Of a DNA stretch of 64,000 bases, positions 17,285 through 26,293 are shown one piece after another. The DNA is from Luteibacter aegosomatis (lineage in GTDB: Bacteria; Pseudomonadota; Gammaproteobacteria; Xanthomonadales; Rhodanobacteraceae): the NCBI RefSeq assembly GCF_023078455.1, contig NZ_CP095740.1, positions 4,142,001 through 4,206,000 on the forward strand, in the 5' to 3' direction. The notes under the pieces were generated by a model. That model did not search any database. It saw only the letters and a program-made list of their open reading frames with translations, and had not been told where the DNA came from. Numbering within the stretch: position 1 is the first letter of the stretch; each line of letters starts with the position of its first letter. The position numbers were made by a program, and so were the translations under genes.

Positions 17285-17347
17285 CGCATGCGGATGGCTA
17301 TAGTGCGCGGGTGGGGATGGCTATTCTTTTCAGGGGTTGTGTCGACG

Positions 17348-18265
17348 ATGTGGCGGTGGAAGCGAGTCCCCCTGATGGTGGCCATGGTCGTGGCCGCCAC
17401 GGCCAATGCGCAGGAAGCGCCTGACGGTTCACCCGCGCTGCCGGGCTTGCAGGCCCATCGTGGCGTGATCGACGACACGTGGATCATCGCGCCCAAGCAC
17501 CTGGGCACCGCCACGCTGGCCGCCGTGAAGAACTACGCCGACGAAGGCGACATCGCCGCCGGCGTGTCGTTGCGCTATCGCATCGACCATGCCGACTGGA
17601 TCGCCGCCGACGTGTTCATCTATCCCGCCGGGGAGGGCTCGACGGACGACATGCTGCGACGGGCCGCCGAAGACTTTCGCGAGTCGGTGTCGTTCGCCGA
17701 GCGGCAGGAGATCTATCGCAACGTATGGTGGGGAGACGAGTCGCCATACACCGCGAAGCTCGCCAACGGCAAGACGCTCGAAGGCCGGTTCCTGCCGTTG
17801 GTGTTCGATGCGCAGCAGGACATGCTCACCTCGCGCACCTATCTGTTCTACCGCAAGCTCTACTTCACCAAGATTCGGCTCACCACGCCCGTGGGGGCGG
17901 TGGACTCGCTCGCCGACAATGCCGATCGTTTCGTGCGCAATCTTCTGGACGGTGTCGACGTCATCAGCGTCGGCGGCTGCGGCAAGAAAATGGACATCTC
18001 GGTGCTCGCCCCAGGGCAATCTCCTCCCCCCGAGATGGCCGACGGCGTGAGTGCCGACGGTTTTCGCCTGATGCTGCGTACCGGCAAGGCCGGGTTGCCC
18101 GCCTATGGTCCGGCGACGGAGAAGACGCTTTCGCTGGCGGCCAAGCGCCAATTGGCCGGCGGATGCACCACGCTGGACTATCACCCGCCACTGGAAGACG
18201 ACACGCGCGCGGTGCTGCACCTGTCGTTCGAAGCGAGCGATTGGGGCGCGACGCCGAAGCAGTGA
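17348..18265 (+). CDS. Secreted protein of unknown function
   Basis: A 305-residue exported protein. The N-terminal signal MWRWKRVPLMVAMVVAATANA ends with an Ala-x-Ala cleavage site, after which the mature protein has no membrane segment and mixed alpha/beta composition. I set the start at this ATG because it gives a normal signal peptide; an upstream ATG (17288) would add 20 residues. No family recognised. It ends in front of a hairpin shared with the convergent pnuT gene. Confidence 0.7.
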   Translation: MWRWKRVPLMVAMVVAATANAQEAPDGSPALPGLQAHRGVIDDTWIIAPKHLGTATLAAVKNYADEGDIAAGVSLRYRIDHADWIAADVFIYPAGEGSTDDMLRRAAEDFRESVSFAERQEIYRNVWWGDESPYTAKLANGKTLEGRFLPLVFDAQQDMLTSRTYLFYRKLYFTKIRLTTPVGAVDSLADNADRFVRNLLDGVDVISVGGCGKKMDISVLAPGQSPPPEMADGVSADGFRLMLRTGKAGLPAYGPATEKTLSLAAKRQLAGGCTTLDYHPPLEDDTRAVLHLSFEASDWGATPKQ

Positions 18266-18270
18266 TCGAA

Positions 18271-18310
18271 CAAGCAAAAGCGGCGGGAACGCGTCCCACG
18301 TTCCCGCCGC
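18271..18310 (-). terminator. Terminator after the pnuT operon
   Basis: Perfect 12-bp stem (18280-18291 with 18299-18310), 7-base loop; read leftward it is followed by TTTTGCTTG. Rightward it lacks a T run, so it mainly ends leftward transcription but may also serve the secreted-protein gene. Confidence 0.7.
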
Positions 18311-18437
18311 TGTCGTGCTGTCCGGCGCCCCGAGAGGCTCCAGTCCAGGATGCCAAGCACCGAACTGCGTCGACCGGTGAATGATCCTTGGTATCGGCGG
18401 CGTTTCCTATGGAAGCATTCTGAAAAATGCGACATTC

Positions 18438-18517
18438 CGCTCAGTAGGAGCCGATTCATCGGCGATGCCTAACGTGTCGCGAGCTGGAATCGCCGATGAA
18501 TCGGCTCCTACCGAGCG
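18438..18517. repeat. REP-like extended hairpin, copy 2
   Basis: Arms 18438-18466 and 18489-18517 form an almost perfect 29-bp inverted repeat with core GTAGGAGCCGATTCATCGGC. Its right arm covers the final codons and stop of pnuT. Same family as the hairpins at 11.9 and 31.5 kb. Confidence 0.85.
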
Positions 18518-19089
18518 GGAGCTTGCCGCAATTCCCGCCGCCACGCCCGCCAGCCCATCGCCGCCAGCACCACGAACCCGGCATACAGCACGGCCGTCAC
18601 CGGCAGCGACTTGTAGGCGTACTCGCCCACGTAGATCACGTCGACCACGATCCACAGCCACCATGCCGCCGCGTGCCGCCGCGCCTGCCACCACTGGGCG
18701 ACGAGGCTGAAGGCGGTGAGCGCGGCGTCGAGCCAAGGCAGCGACGCGTCCGTCCAGCGATGCATCACATAGCCCAGGGCCAACGCCGCCGCCGTGCCCA
18801 CGGCGAGATGCAACGTGGCGCTGCGACCGTCCAGCGCCGCCACGCGCACGTGGCCGCCGTCGTCCAGGTGCCGCATCCATCGATGCCAGCCGTAGAGGAT
18901 GAGTACCGCGAACACCCCCTGGAGCAGCATGTCGGAATACAGCTTCGCGTCGACGAAGATCCATGCATAGGCAATCACGGACACCAGCCCCACCGGCCAG
19001 CACCACGGGCTGCGCCGCGCGGTGAGCCAGACGCCCGCCGCGCTCACCAGCGCGGCGGATACCTCGAAGGGCGACAGCTCAAAGCTCAT
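18508..19089 (-). CDS. pnuT: PnuC-family transporter, probably thiamine (PnuT)
   Basis: A 193-residue PnuC-type vitamin transporter with about seven membrane helices and the family motif WQARRHAAAWWLWIVVDVIY (substrate-stacking tryptophans). PnuC proteins carry nicotinamide riboside, PnuT carries thiamine. Assignment to thiamine rests on context: it overlaps by 11 bases the TonB receptor gene whose leader is a TPP riboswitch. The last codons lie inside a REP-like hairpin. Confidence 0.85.
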   Translation of the reverse strand: MSFELSPFEVSAALVSAAGVWLTARRSPWCWPVGLVSVIAYAWIFVDAKLYSDMLLQGVFAVLILYGWHRWMRHLDDGGHVRVAALDGRSATLHLAVGTAAALALGYVMHRWTDASLPWLDAALTAFSLVAQWWQARRHAAAWWLWIVVDVIYVGEYAYKSLPVTAVLYAGFVVLAAMGWRAWRRELRQAPAR

Positions 19090-21250
19090 ACGTCACCGAC
19101 AACCGCGCGAGGCGCGGCATGCCCGGGAACAGGTAGCGGTCGCCGCCCGAACTGCCGGTATCGCGCCAGTAGAACCTGTCGAACACATTGTCGACGTTGA
19201 GGTGCCACGTGAGCGCATGGCCACCCGCCGTCATCGCATAGCGCAATCCCGCATCGAATACGTTATACGCGGGCACGCTCACCTTGCCGTCGGGCGTGGC
19301 GACATTCGTGCCGACGTAACGCCAGCCGCCCAGCACGGCGAGACCGGGCACGAACGGGAGGCTGTAGTCGGCATAGACGGCCGTGTGCCAGCGCGGCACG
19401 TTGATCACCTGATGGCCCTCGTAGTCAGCGATGCCGGTGTGCTCCGCGCGGGCGCGGATCGCATTGGCGCTGGCCGTGAGGCGCAGGTTACGCGTAACCT
19501 GCCCGGAGAGGTTCAGCTCGACGCCCGTATGCACTTCCTCGCCGCGCTGGCGGAAGGTGAAACCCTCCGCCGTCTCGTCGGGCGCGGCGAACTGGTAAGG
19601 CTGACGGATGCGGTACACCGCCGCCTGCACGTCGAGCGCGTCGTTCAGCGCGTACTTCGCGCCGGCCTCGACCTGGCGCGAATGCAGCGGCGCCAGCGTG
19701 ACACCGCCGTTGCTCGTCCAGTAAGGCGCTTCACGGCCGAGCGAAAGGCCCTCGCCGTAGCTCAGGTACGTGGTGAGCCTGGTCACCGGCTGCCATAGCA
19801 CCGCCGTCTGCGGCAGCGTCCTGGTCATCCGCGTATGCCGGTCGGCCGTGCCGCTGTCGTCATAGGCGGTTTCGTCCAGGCGCACGAAACGCGCGCCCGC
19901 CAGCACCTGCCAGGTCTCGCCCAGGTGCACGCGATCGATCGCGAACAACGTGCGCTGCCAGCTGGTGAGCGCGCGCGCCGACGCGCCCGGCTCGTTGGGC
20001 GACGGCGCGAATACCGGGGGCTCGCGCTGGTCGATGTTGGCCGTGCCCACGTAGTCATAGACGTAGGGGCGCTGGTCCACCGTGCGACGGAACGCCGTGG
20101 CGCCCACGTTGAGCTCGTGGTCGACGCTGCCGGTGGCGAAGCTGCCCGTGAGCACCGCGCGCACCTCGTCGTTCTGACGCGTGTCGTCCGGGCTTCGATA
20201 ATCGTAGATGTCGTAATCGCCGTTGGGCGCGAAGAAATAAGCCGGCGAACCGTTCGCGCAAGCCTCGGCATAGCCGCACCCATAGGCGAAGGCCACGTTG
20301 TCGTCGATCGCGGTGTGACTGTGGCCCGCCGATACCTGCGCGTTCCAGTCATCGCTGAAGCGATAGTTGAAGCGCAGCGAGGTATTGCTCGAATGGATGC
20401 CCACCGGCCGCTGCCACGGCTGGTAGCCGAGCAACTGGGTGCGACTGGGATGTTCGGGAATCACCGTGCCACCGAGCAGCTGGTAGCCCGACGCCGAGCG
20501 TTGGCCGCTGGTCTGGTAGTCGGTGTCGAGCAGCAGCGTGGCCGCGTCGCTGATCTTCCAGTCGGCGGCCAGCGAAACGAAGCTGCGACGGCCGTCGGCG
20601 TGGTCGATCCACGAATGCGTCTTCTCGTTCGCCGCGTTCACCCGCATCCCGAACGAGGGCGAAAGCCACGCGCCGAGGTCGACCGCCTCGTAGCTGGACC
20701 CGTGCGAATCGGTGCCGACGGTGACGTCGTGCACGTCGGCCACGCGCTTGCTCACGTAATTCACCAGGCCGCCCGGCTCGACCACGCCGGCCTCGAGGCC
20801 GCCCAGGCCCTTGAGCACTTCCACCCGTTCCTTGCCTTCCAGCGCAAGCGTCTGCTCGGCGGACATGATCATGCCGTTGAAGCGGAAACCCGTGGCGAGA
20901 TCGAGCGGAAAACCGCGGATCGACACGTCCTGGTAATACCCCGCGGGCGCGTAGTTGTCGTTGATCGCGGCGTCGCCGCGCACCAGCTCGCTCAGCGAAC
21001 GGGGCTGGCGGTCGTCGATCTGCGCGCGGGTGATCACGGTGATCGCGGCGGGCGTATCGTGCAGCGGCGCGCTACCGAAGCTGCCGAAGGTATCCAGCTG
21101 CGAATCGGCCGCCTGATAGCCACTGGCCGTGGTGGCATGCACGTCGATGCCGGGCAAGGTGCGCGCCTGCGGCGTGGCGGTGTCGTCGGCATGCGCCAAC
21201 GGGGCGAGGGACAGCAGGGTCAGAGCGAGGGGAGTGCGGGAGAGGGTCAT
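19079..21250 (-). CDS. TonB-dependent receptor, probable thiamine uptake
   Basis: A 723-residue outer-membrane receptor. Signal peptide MTLSRTPLALTLLSLAPLAHA, plug domain starting at about 45 (PAAITVITRAQIDDRQPRSL, then VSIRGF), and a 22-strand barrel ending in RLSVTYEL. Length and plug resemble siderophore receptors, but the TPP riboswitch directly upstream and coupled pnuT make thiamine or a thiamine derivative the likely substrate. The ATG at 21250 gives a proper signal peptide; an in-frame ATG at 21343 would run into the riboswitch. Confidence 0.88.
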   Translation of the reverse strand: MTLSRTPLALTLLSLAPLAHADDTATPQARTLPGIDVHATTASGYQAADSQLDTFGSFGSAPLHDTPAAITVITRAQIDDRQPRSLSELVRGDAAINDNYAPAGYYQDVSIRGFPLDLATGFRFNGMIMSAEQTLALEGKERVEVLKGLGGLEAGVVEPGGLVNYVSKRVADVHDVTVGTDSHGSSYEAVDLGAWLSPSFGMRVNAANEKTHSWIDHADGRRSFVSLAADWKISDAATLLLDTDYQTSGQRSASGYQLLGGTVIPEHPSRTQLLGYQPWQRPVGIHSSNTSLRFNYRFSDDWNAQVSAGHSHTAIDDNVAFAYGCGYAEACANGSPAYFFAPNGDYDIYDYRSPDDTRQNDEVRAVLTGSFATGSVDHELNVGATAFRRTVDQRPYVYDYVGTANIDQREPPVFAPSPNEPGASARALTSWQRTLFAIDRVHLGETWQVLAGARFVRLDETAYDDSGTADRHTRMTRTLPQTAVLWQPVTRLTTYLSYGEGLSLGREAPYWTSNGGVTLAPLHSRQVEAGAKYALNDALDVQAAVYRIRQPYQFAAPDETAEGFTFRQRGEEVHTGVELNLSGQVTRNLRLTASANAIRARAEHTGIADYEGHQVINVPRWHTAVYADYSLPFVPGLAVLGGWRYVGTNVATPDGKVSVPAYNVFDAGLRYAMTAGGHALTWHLNVDNVFDRFYWRDTGSSGGDRYLFPGMPRLARLSVTYEL

Positions 21251-21323
21251 CGTCGTCTTCGTCGAATGCGTGCGAAGCGACGGCGAGCCACGGCGCCGGA
21301 ACGGCGGCATCCGTGGCTCTGCA

Positions 21324-21397
21324 AGCTCCCTACGCCGGTGCAAACCGGATCAGGTTCCAAGGGACTCTCTCAGCCCGGCCAACGCCGGGCACCCCCG
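21324..21397 (-). promoter_or_regulatory. TPP riboswitch (THI element)
   Basis: Read on the minus strand, the sequence has the conserved THI-box blocks in order: GGGGTGCCC, GGGCTGAGA, CCTTGGAACCTGATCCGG and CGGCGTAGGGA. It lies 74-147 bases before the TonB receptor ATG. Binding of thiamine pyrophosphate would shut off the receptor and pnuT. Confidence 0.95.
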
Positions 21398-21426
21398 CTT
21401 CAGAAGCCCTATTGAACCACGAATCC

Positions 21427-22551
21427 TCAGGCCGCGTGTCGAAGGGCGTCCAGGAAGGCCCGGCCGTGGGGGCCGCGGAACCAGGCGGCATGGCCGCGCA
21501 GGAAGGTATGCCAGGCCACGTCGGCATGGTCGCGGCGTCGCGTGATGCCCTCGAAATACTCCACTTCCGAGAGGGCGAAATCCACGTGGACGACCGGCAG
21601 CAGGTCGGCGAGCGCGCCGATGTCGGCCGCCGAAAGCGCACGGCGCGAGCGATAGCCTTCGATCAGCGCGAGGGCGAGGTCGGCCCGCCCGATGTCGCCC
21701 CGCTCGATCTCGAGCCAGGCGATGGCGTTGCGCTCGATCGCCGTCGCGAGGTCGAAAAGCGCGAACGTGCGTGCCGAAAGCCCGAAATCGAGCACGCCGG
21801 TAATGGACGCGTCGTCGGCATCGCCGCTCCAGTACAGGTTGGACACATGCCAGTCGCCGTGCGTCCACGACGGTGGTCGCGCGGCGGGATCGTGCGACGG
21901 CCATGGCGCCATGGCGTCATGCAGCTCCTTGCGCCAGTCCCGTTCCCGCAGGTAGTCATGCAGGCGAGGTCGCGAAGGCAGTTGTGCCTCGAGCGCCGCG
22001 ACCGGATCGGAGGACGAGAGGATGTCCGCGCGCGCGACCAGCACGTGTGTCGAACGTTGCGGCGCGTCGTATCCGGCGAGCGCGTCGTGCAGCGTGCCAA
22101 GCATCTCGCCCGCCGCCCGCGCATGCATCATTCCGCCGATGGGCGACCACGAATACGCTTCGCGATAGACGTCCGTGCCTCGCGCGGGCTCGTGCACCTC
22201 ATAGACCCAATCGTCCACCGCGATGACGGAATCCCCCGCGTCGTCACGGAAAATGCGTGGCACGGGTACGCCCTGGCTTCGCACGTGCGCCGCCAGGCGA
22301 TGCTCCTCGGCCAATTGCGCCGGCGTACGCACCCTGCGGTGGTGGCGCTTGACGAAGACCCTTCCGTGACCGGCATCGACCAGCGCCGCCGCCGAGAGCG
22401 GCCTCGGGCTGCGCCATGCCAGCGCCTTCACCGCACCCACGCCGGGTATGCGATCGAGGACGACCGCTACTTCGTCAAGCGTCAAAGGGGGCCAGTCCGG
22501 CGCCAATTCGTCGCCCGCGAGGCCGTGGGTCAGGTGGGCATCGTCGATCAT
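21427..22551 (-). CDS. Aminoglycoside-phosphotransferase-fold kinase, unknown substrate
   Basis: A 374-residue APH/choline-kinase-fold phosphotransferase. ATP-site lysine in GRVFVKRHH (about 64-71), Brenner motif HGDWHVSN at 231-238, metal-binding DFG-like GVLDFGLS at 253-260. Substrate not set by sequence. It lies just upstream of the TPP-controlled transport operon on the same strand (30 bases before the riboswitch), so a salvage role such as thiamine kinase is possible, though the riboswitch does not control it. Confidence 0.75.
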   Translation of the reverse strand: MIDDAHLTHGLAGDELAPDWPPLTLDEVAVVLDRIPGVGAVKALAWRSPRPLSAAALVDAGHGRVFVKRHHRRVRTPAQLAEEHRLAAHVRSQGVPVPRIFRDDAGDSVIAVDDWVYEVHEPARGTDVYREAYSWSPIGGMMHARAAGEMLGTLHDALAGYDAPQRSTHVLVARADILSSSDPVAALEAQLPSRPRLHDYLRERDWRKELHDAMAPWPSHDPAARPPSWTHGDWHVSNLYWSGDADDASITGVLDFGLSARTFALFDLATAIERNAIAWLEIERGDIGRADLALALIEGYRSRRALSAADIGALADLLPVVHVDFALSEVEYFEGITRRRDHADVAWHTFLRGHAAWFRGPHGRAFLDALRHAA

Positions 22552-22662
22552 CCTCGCAGTCTAATCGTTGCGGGCAGCGCTTACGAAGCGTCACCGCAAG
22601 ATTCGGAGGGCAGCCTGGGGAAACGGCTCTTACATTGGCATCGACCCACACAGGAGCCTTCC

Positions 22663-23130
22663 ATGAGCTTTCGCATCCTCGGCCTCGACCCGACACCCTT
22701 CCAGCCACTGTTCGGCCTCGACGCCGACGGGCTTCGCCGCGTCGGCGCGCGGCGCATCACCGTGGACGCCTCGCCCGGCTACCCGGACCGCATCGAGGTT
22801 CGCGATGCGTCGCCGGGCGATACGGTGATCCTGCTCAACCACGTACATCAGCCTGCCGATACGGCTTACCGCGCCAGCCACGCGATCTTCATTCGCGAAC
22901 ACGCTACGGAGCGTTGCGACATGGTCGACGCGGTGCCCGAGGCGATCCGGAGGCGGACGATGTCATTACGAGCGTTCGATGCGAAAGGCGAGATGGTGGA
23001 TGCCGACCTGGTGGATGGCGAGGCTATCGAGGGACTGATCGCGCGGTTTTTCGAGAACGTCGAAGTCGCCTACCTGCATGCGCATTACGCGAAGCGTGGT
23101 TGTTACGCGGCGTTGATCGAACGGGCATAG
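22663..23130 (+). CDS. DUF1203 family protein
   Basis: A 155-residue cytoplasmic protein of the DUF1203 type: it opens FRILGLDPTPFQPLFGLD, has VILLNHVHQPADTAYRASHAIFI in the centre and ends with HAHYAKRGCYAALIERA. Function is unknown. Start supported by CAGGAG seven bases upstream. It is divergent from the kinase and convergent with the bufferin operon. Confidence 0.85.
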   Translation: MSFRILGLDPTPFQPLFGLDADGLRRVGARRITVDASPGYPDRIEVRDASPGDTVILLNHVHQPADTAYRASHAIFIREHATERCDMVDAVPEAIRRRTMSLRAFDAKGEMVDADLVDGEAIEGLIARFFENVEVAYLHAHYAKRGCYAALIERA

Positions 23131-23139
23131 CCCAGGGCG

Positions 23140-23871
23140 TTACCGCAATCCGCGCAGCATGCCTTCCGCCGTCCACGCTCCCAGACACCCGCCCGCGATG
23201 CGAGCCGCCTGTTCGTCGTCGTAGCGATGCCGCAGCCAGGCGCAGATCTCGCCGAAGCTCGCCCCGGCCATCGCCAGGTCGAGGCACGAGGTTTCGTCGG
23301 CCGTCATGCTCGCGTAGCGGGGCGACAGGTCGCTGCGCCACACGCGTATCCCGACGCCTTCCTCCACGCCTACCGGTGCGGGAGGAGGCACGCCATCGCC
23401 GAGTGCGCGCCAGATCGCCGTGGCATTGCTCCTGGCCCGGCGAAACCGCAACGTCGGCACGAAGTCGAATTCCACGCTGTCCCAGTCGTCGGCCTGGAGA
23501 TCGCCGACGCCCAGCACACCCGCATCCGGCCCGGAAAACGCGCGCCGCAGATGCCAATCGAGCCAGGCGATCTCACTTACCTCGACGTCCGCGGGATAGG
23601 CGGCATCCAGGTGTTCGACGAACGAGCCGCCATAGGCGTCGAGTGTCCACGACGAAGGCGCATGCGCGGCGACGTAGGCCGATGCCAACGTGTCGAACAT
23701 CTCCTCTCCCAGCCAGAGCAGGGTTTTCTCGTAGGTATCGCGCAACGCCGCCACGAGCTGGCCGCGGTAGTTGTTGGCGTAAACGGCCATGCCGCGCGGG
23801 TCGACCTCCGCGGGCACCAGTCCGGCGGCGAGCGCCGCCGCGAAGGCCCTCTGCCGGTCGCGCAGGTTCAC
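23140..23871 (-). CDS. bufC2: BufC-type DUF2063 protein, bufferin cluster 2
   Basis: A 243-residue member of the HvfC/BufC (DUF2063 N-terminal) family. These proteins pair with DUF692 enzymes and serve as substrate-recruiting partners for peptide modification. N-terminal helical domain (RDRQRAFAAALAAGLVPAEV, VYANNYRGQLVAALRDTYEK) followed by a C-terminal domain. The ATG overlaps the bufB2 stop by four bases. Last gene of the cluster; unlike cluster 1, no DoxX gene follows. Confidence 0.85.
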   Translation of the reverse strand: MNLRDRQRAFAAALAAGLVPAEVDPRGMAVYANNYRGQLVAALRDTYEKTLLWLGEEMFDTLASAYVAAHAPSSWTLDAYGGSFVEHLDAAYPADVEVSEIAWLDWHLRRAFSGPDAGVLGVGDLQADDWDSVEFDFVPTLRFRRARSNATAIWRALGDGVPPPAPVGVEEGVGIRVWRSDLSPRYASMTADETSCLDLAMAGASFGEICAWLRHRYDDEQAARIAGGCLGAWTAEGMLRGLR

Positions 23872-24710
23872 GCCGCGCGACGCCGCGCGGTCGCGGCGAG
23901 ATCACGCGCGTGCGCCACCTCGGCCAGCAGCTCCGGCAGCGGGGGAATTTTGTCGTCGCGCTCGATCATCACGGCCACCTCGCCCAGTCGTTCGATGAAG
24001 CGCACGTACAACGCCCACACCGGATCGGGAACGGGCGCATCGTGCGTATCCACGAGCATATCGCGACCGACGCTGTGGCCGGCAAGATGGATCTGCCGCA
24101 CGCGATCCAGCGGCAGGTGCTCGAGCCAGTCGTCGGGATCGAAACCGTGGTTGGTGGCGCTCACGTAGATGTTGTTCACGTCGAGCAGCAGGTAGCAGCC
24201 GGTGCGGGCGCACAGCTCGGCCAGAAAAGCGGCCTCGCCCATCTCCGCTTCACCGAAGGCGAGATAGGTGGAAGGATTTTCCAGCACCAGGGGCCGGCCG
24301 AGGATGTCCTGCGCCACGGCCACGTTCTCCGCGACCATGTCGAGCGCTTCACGCGTATAGGGCAACGGCAGCAGATCGTGCGAGTTGAAGCCCTCGACGC
24401 CCGTCCAGCACAGGTGGTCGGACACCCACAGCGGCTGAACCGAATCGGCCAGCGCGCGCAGGCGGCGAAGGTAATCGCGATCCACCCCATCGCTGGTGCC
24501 GATGTTCATCGACACGCCGTGCAGGGCCACCTCGTGACGCGCGCGGACGCGCGCGAGCACGTCGAGCGGGCGGCCACCGTCGACCATGAAGTTCTCGGAG
24601 ATCACCTCGACGAAGTCGACGGGCTGTTGCACATCGAGGAAATCGGCGTAATGCGGAATGCGCAGGCCGAGCCCGAAGCCGTCGAAGCGCGGCAAGGTGG
24701 AGACGTTCAT
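23868..24710 (-). CDS. bufB2: BufB-type DUF692 multinuclear iron enzyme, bufferin cluster 2
   Basis: A 280-residue member of the DUF692 (MNIO) family, TIM-barrel iron oxidases that modify cysteines in precursor peptides. Metal-ligand motifs: FVEVISENFMVDGG, LHGVSMNIG, ENPSTYL, LLLDVNNIYVSATNHGFDP, HLAGHS and DTHD. With BufC it would turn bufferin cysteines into thiooxazole-type heterocycles. The start at 24710 (ATG) gives the family N-terminus GFGLGLRIPHY; the frame is open upstream but unrelated. Confidence 0.9.
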   Translation of the reverse strand: MNVSTLPRFDGFGLGLRIPHYADFLDVQQPVDFVEVISENFMVDGGRPLDVLARVRARHEVALHGVSMNIGTSDGVDRDYLRRLRALADSVQPLWVSDHLCWTGVEGFNSHDLLPLPYTREALDMVAENVAVAQDILGRPLVLENPSTYLAFGEAEMGEAAFLAELCARTGCYLLLDVNNIYVSATNHGFDPDDWLEHLPLDRVRQIHLAGHSVGRDMLVDTHDAPVPDPVWALYVRFIERLGEVAVMIERDDKIPPLPELLAEVAHARDLAATARRRAA

Positions 24711-24727
24711 GGTCGGGAATTCCAGCA

Positions 24728-24754
24728 GGCCCGGCCGCCGTGGGCGACCGGGCC
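24728..24754 (-). other. Intercistronic hairpin between bufA2 and bufB2
   Basis: GGCCCGG (24728-24734) pairs with CCGGGCC (24748-24754), with no T run. Placed between the precursor-peptide gene and its enzyme gene, it could stabilise or partly terminate the message so that precursor exceeds enzyme. Role inferred. Confidence 0.55.
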
Positions 24755-24760
24755 CATCGA

Positions 24761-25030
24761 TCACTTGGCCGGCGGGGTGGTGCTGCCGCCCTGGGCGGTG
24801 CATTCCTTCATGGAGACTTCCTTGAAGCCCTGTCCCTTGCACGAGTTCTGGCCCTTGCAGGCATGGTCGCCGGACTTGCAGTCCGAGGTGCCCTTACAGC
24901 TGTTGATGCCGTAGCACTGCACGGTCTTGCCGGCGCCCTTCTCGGCGGCCTGGGCCGGCGTGGAGATGGCGACCGCGGACACGGCGAAGATGGCGGCGGC
25001 GGCGGCGATGGTGTGGGTGGCGGTATGCAT
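24761..25030 (-). CDS. bufA2: Bufferin precursor, six-cysteine type (BufA2-like)
   Basis: An 89-residue precursor of a bufferin, a periplasmic copper-sequestering RiPP. Signal peptide 1-28 ends in TPAQA; the mature part carries six cysteines in a repeating CKG pattern (CYGINSCKGTSDCKS ... ACKGQNSCKG ... KEC). This differs from the four-cysteine DUF2282 pattern of the other cluster. Numbering as BufA2 is my reading of the family split. A sigma-F-type promoter lies 47 bases upstream, and bufB2-bufC2 follow. Confidence 0.85.
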   Translation of the reverse strand: MHTATHTIAAAAAIFAVSAVAISTPAQAAEKGAGKTVQCYGINSCKGTSDCKSGDHACKGQNSCKGQGFKEVSMKECTAQGGSTTPPAK

Positions 25031-25076
25031 GGTGGACTCTCCGTTGCTTGGGTTATGCCGTAGTGGCATGGATTGA

Positions 25077-25102
25077 TTCGCGCCTGGCGCGGCGCCGGTT
25101 AC
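25077..25102 (-). promoter_or_regulatory. Sigma-F type promoter for bufA2
   Basis: On the minus strand GTAACC (25102-25097), 16-base spacer, CGAA (25080-25077). Same boxes and spacing as the two promoters near 27.5 kb. It lets cluster 2 be transcribed independently of cluster 1 upstream. Confidence 0.8.
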
Positions 25103-25112
25103 ACGAACGTCG

Positions 25113-25556
25113 TCAACGAATGCGCAAAACGTGGTCCAGGGAAAGACGACCCGCCCCACGCGCGATGAGATACAGCAGGATCGATGCCCACGACAAGTGC
25201 GTAGGCCAGGCATCGGGATAGACGAATACCTCGATCACGGTGGTCATGCCCAGCAGCACCAGGGCGGAACCGCGCGTGAAAAGTCCAAGCACGAGCAGAA
25301 TCGGCACGATGTTTTCCACGTAGGCCGACAGGTGGGCCGCGATCTCCGGCGGCAGCAGCGGCACCTTGTATTCGGTGCGGAAGAGTTCGTAGGTAGTGTC
25401 CTTGATGGAAAGCAGCCCCTCGACCTTGGTCCGGCCCGAAAGGAAGAAGATCGCGGCGATCGATACTCGCGACACCAGGGCGAGCACGTCGTGCGTCAGC
25501 AGGGATTCCACGCGGTCGGCCAACGCGTTCCATCGGGTACGCAGGGTCATGTTCAT
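25113..25556 (-). CDS. bufD: DoxX-family membrane protein (bufferin cluster 1)
   Basis: A 147-residue DoxX-type protein with four membrane helices (about 26-43, 68-90, 92-110, 117-135) and the motif [20 protein letters not shown]. DoxX proteins are common fourth members of bufferin operons (GigD in Caulobacter); their role is unclear, perhaps quinone-linked redox. The ATG overlaps the bufC1 stop by four bases. Confidence 0.87.
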   Translation of the reverse strand: MNMTLRTRWNALADRVESLLTHDVLALVSRVSIAAIFFLSGRTKVEGLLSIKDTTYELFRTEYKVPLLPPEIAAHLSAYVENIVPILLVLGLFTRGSALVLLGMTTVIEVFVYPDAWPTHLSWASILLYLIARGAGRLSLDHVLRIR

Positions 25557-26293
25557 GGATGTGAAGCTCCTTCATGGGCGAATGCGCCGATTCGCAGGCA
25601 TTCGGAGAGGATGTGGTCGAGGGCGGCATCGGGATGGATGCCGAGGGTGTGCATGGCCGCGTCGGCCAACGTCGCGCCCGTGGCACAGGCATCGATGAAG
25701 GCGAGGCTCGGCGATTCGACGGCATGCACCTTCACCGTCATGCCCGCCCGGGCGACCAGGGCGTATTCCGGCCGCCAGGCCAGGTCATCGGCGACCGGCT
25801 GGCCTGCCCGGCTCGCCTGCCAGATCGACACGGCAGGCGTCGCCGCGCGAAACGGCCGCAATGCGGGGTGGATCGTGGGCACGACACGCGCGAGCGCGTC
25901 GGCAGCGAGCCCATCCCAGTCGGGAGCCGCCGCATCGGCGGCCATGTAGCTTTCCGTCCAGAGGCGATCCAGGCGGGCGACGTCGGCGAGGTAAGGTAAC
26001 TCCGCCGCAGGGCCGAACGCGGCCAGGAAGGCGGGAAACGTGTCGCCGTAATGGAGCAGCCGCGAATCCCGCGGCGGCTCGGCTTCCGCATACAGTGCGG
26101 CCACCGAGCGAAACCAGTCCCGGCCCACGAGGCAGGCGACGGCCGGGAAATTGTCCTCCAGGGCGTCGACGCAACCGCGCATCGTCGTGTTGCGATAGAC
26201 GTCGAAAGCCGCATGGCGCGACGGTGCAAAGTCGGGATCGTCCGCGTCGAGCGCGTCGACGAACGCCGAATGAAAGGCGGCGAGCTCGCTCAT
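25553..26293 (-). CDS. bufC1: BufC-type DUF2063 protein, bufferin cluster 1
   Basis: A 246-residue DUF2063-family partner of the DUF692 enzyme; N-terminal [20 protein letters not shown] and [20 protein letters not shown] match the family pattern of helical motifs (YRNN..... L...FP.V). Paralogue of the protein at 23.1-23.9 kb but clearly diverged, as expected for cognate pairs. Overlaps bufB1 by four bases upstream and doxX by four bases downstream. Confidence 0.86.
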   Translation of the reverse strand: MSELAAFHSAFVDALDADDPDFAPSRHAAFDVYRNTTMRGCVDALEDNFPAVACLVGRDWFRSVAALYAEAEPPRDSRLLHYGDTFPAFLAAFGPAAELPYLADVARLDRLWTESYMAADAAAPDWDGLAADALARVVPTIHPALRPFRAATPAVSIWQASRAGQPVADDLAWRPEYALVARAGMTVKVHAVESPSLAFIDACATGATLADAAMHTLGIHPDAALDHILSECLRIGAFAHEGASHP

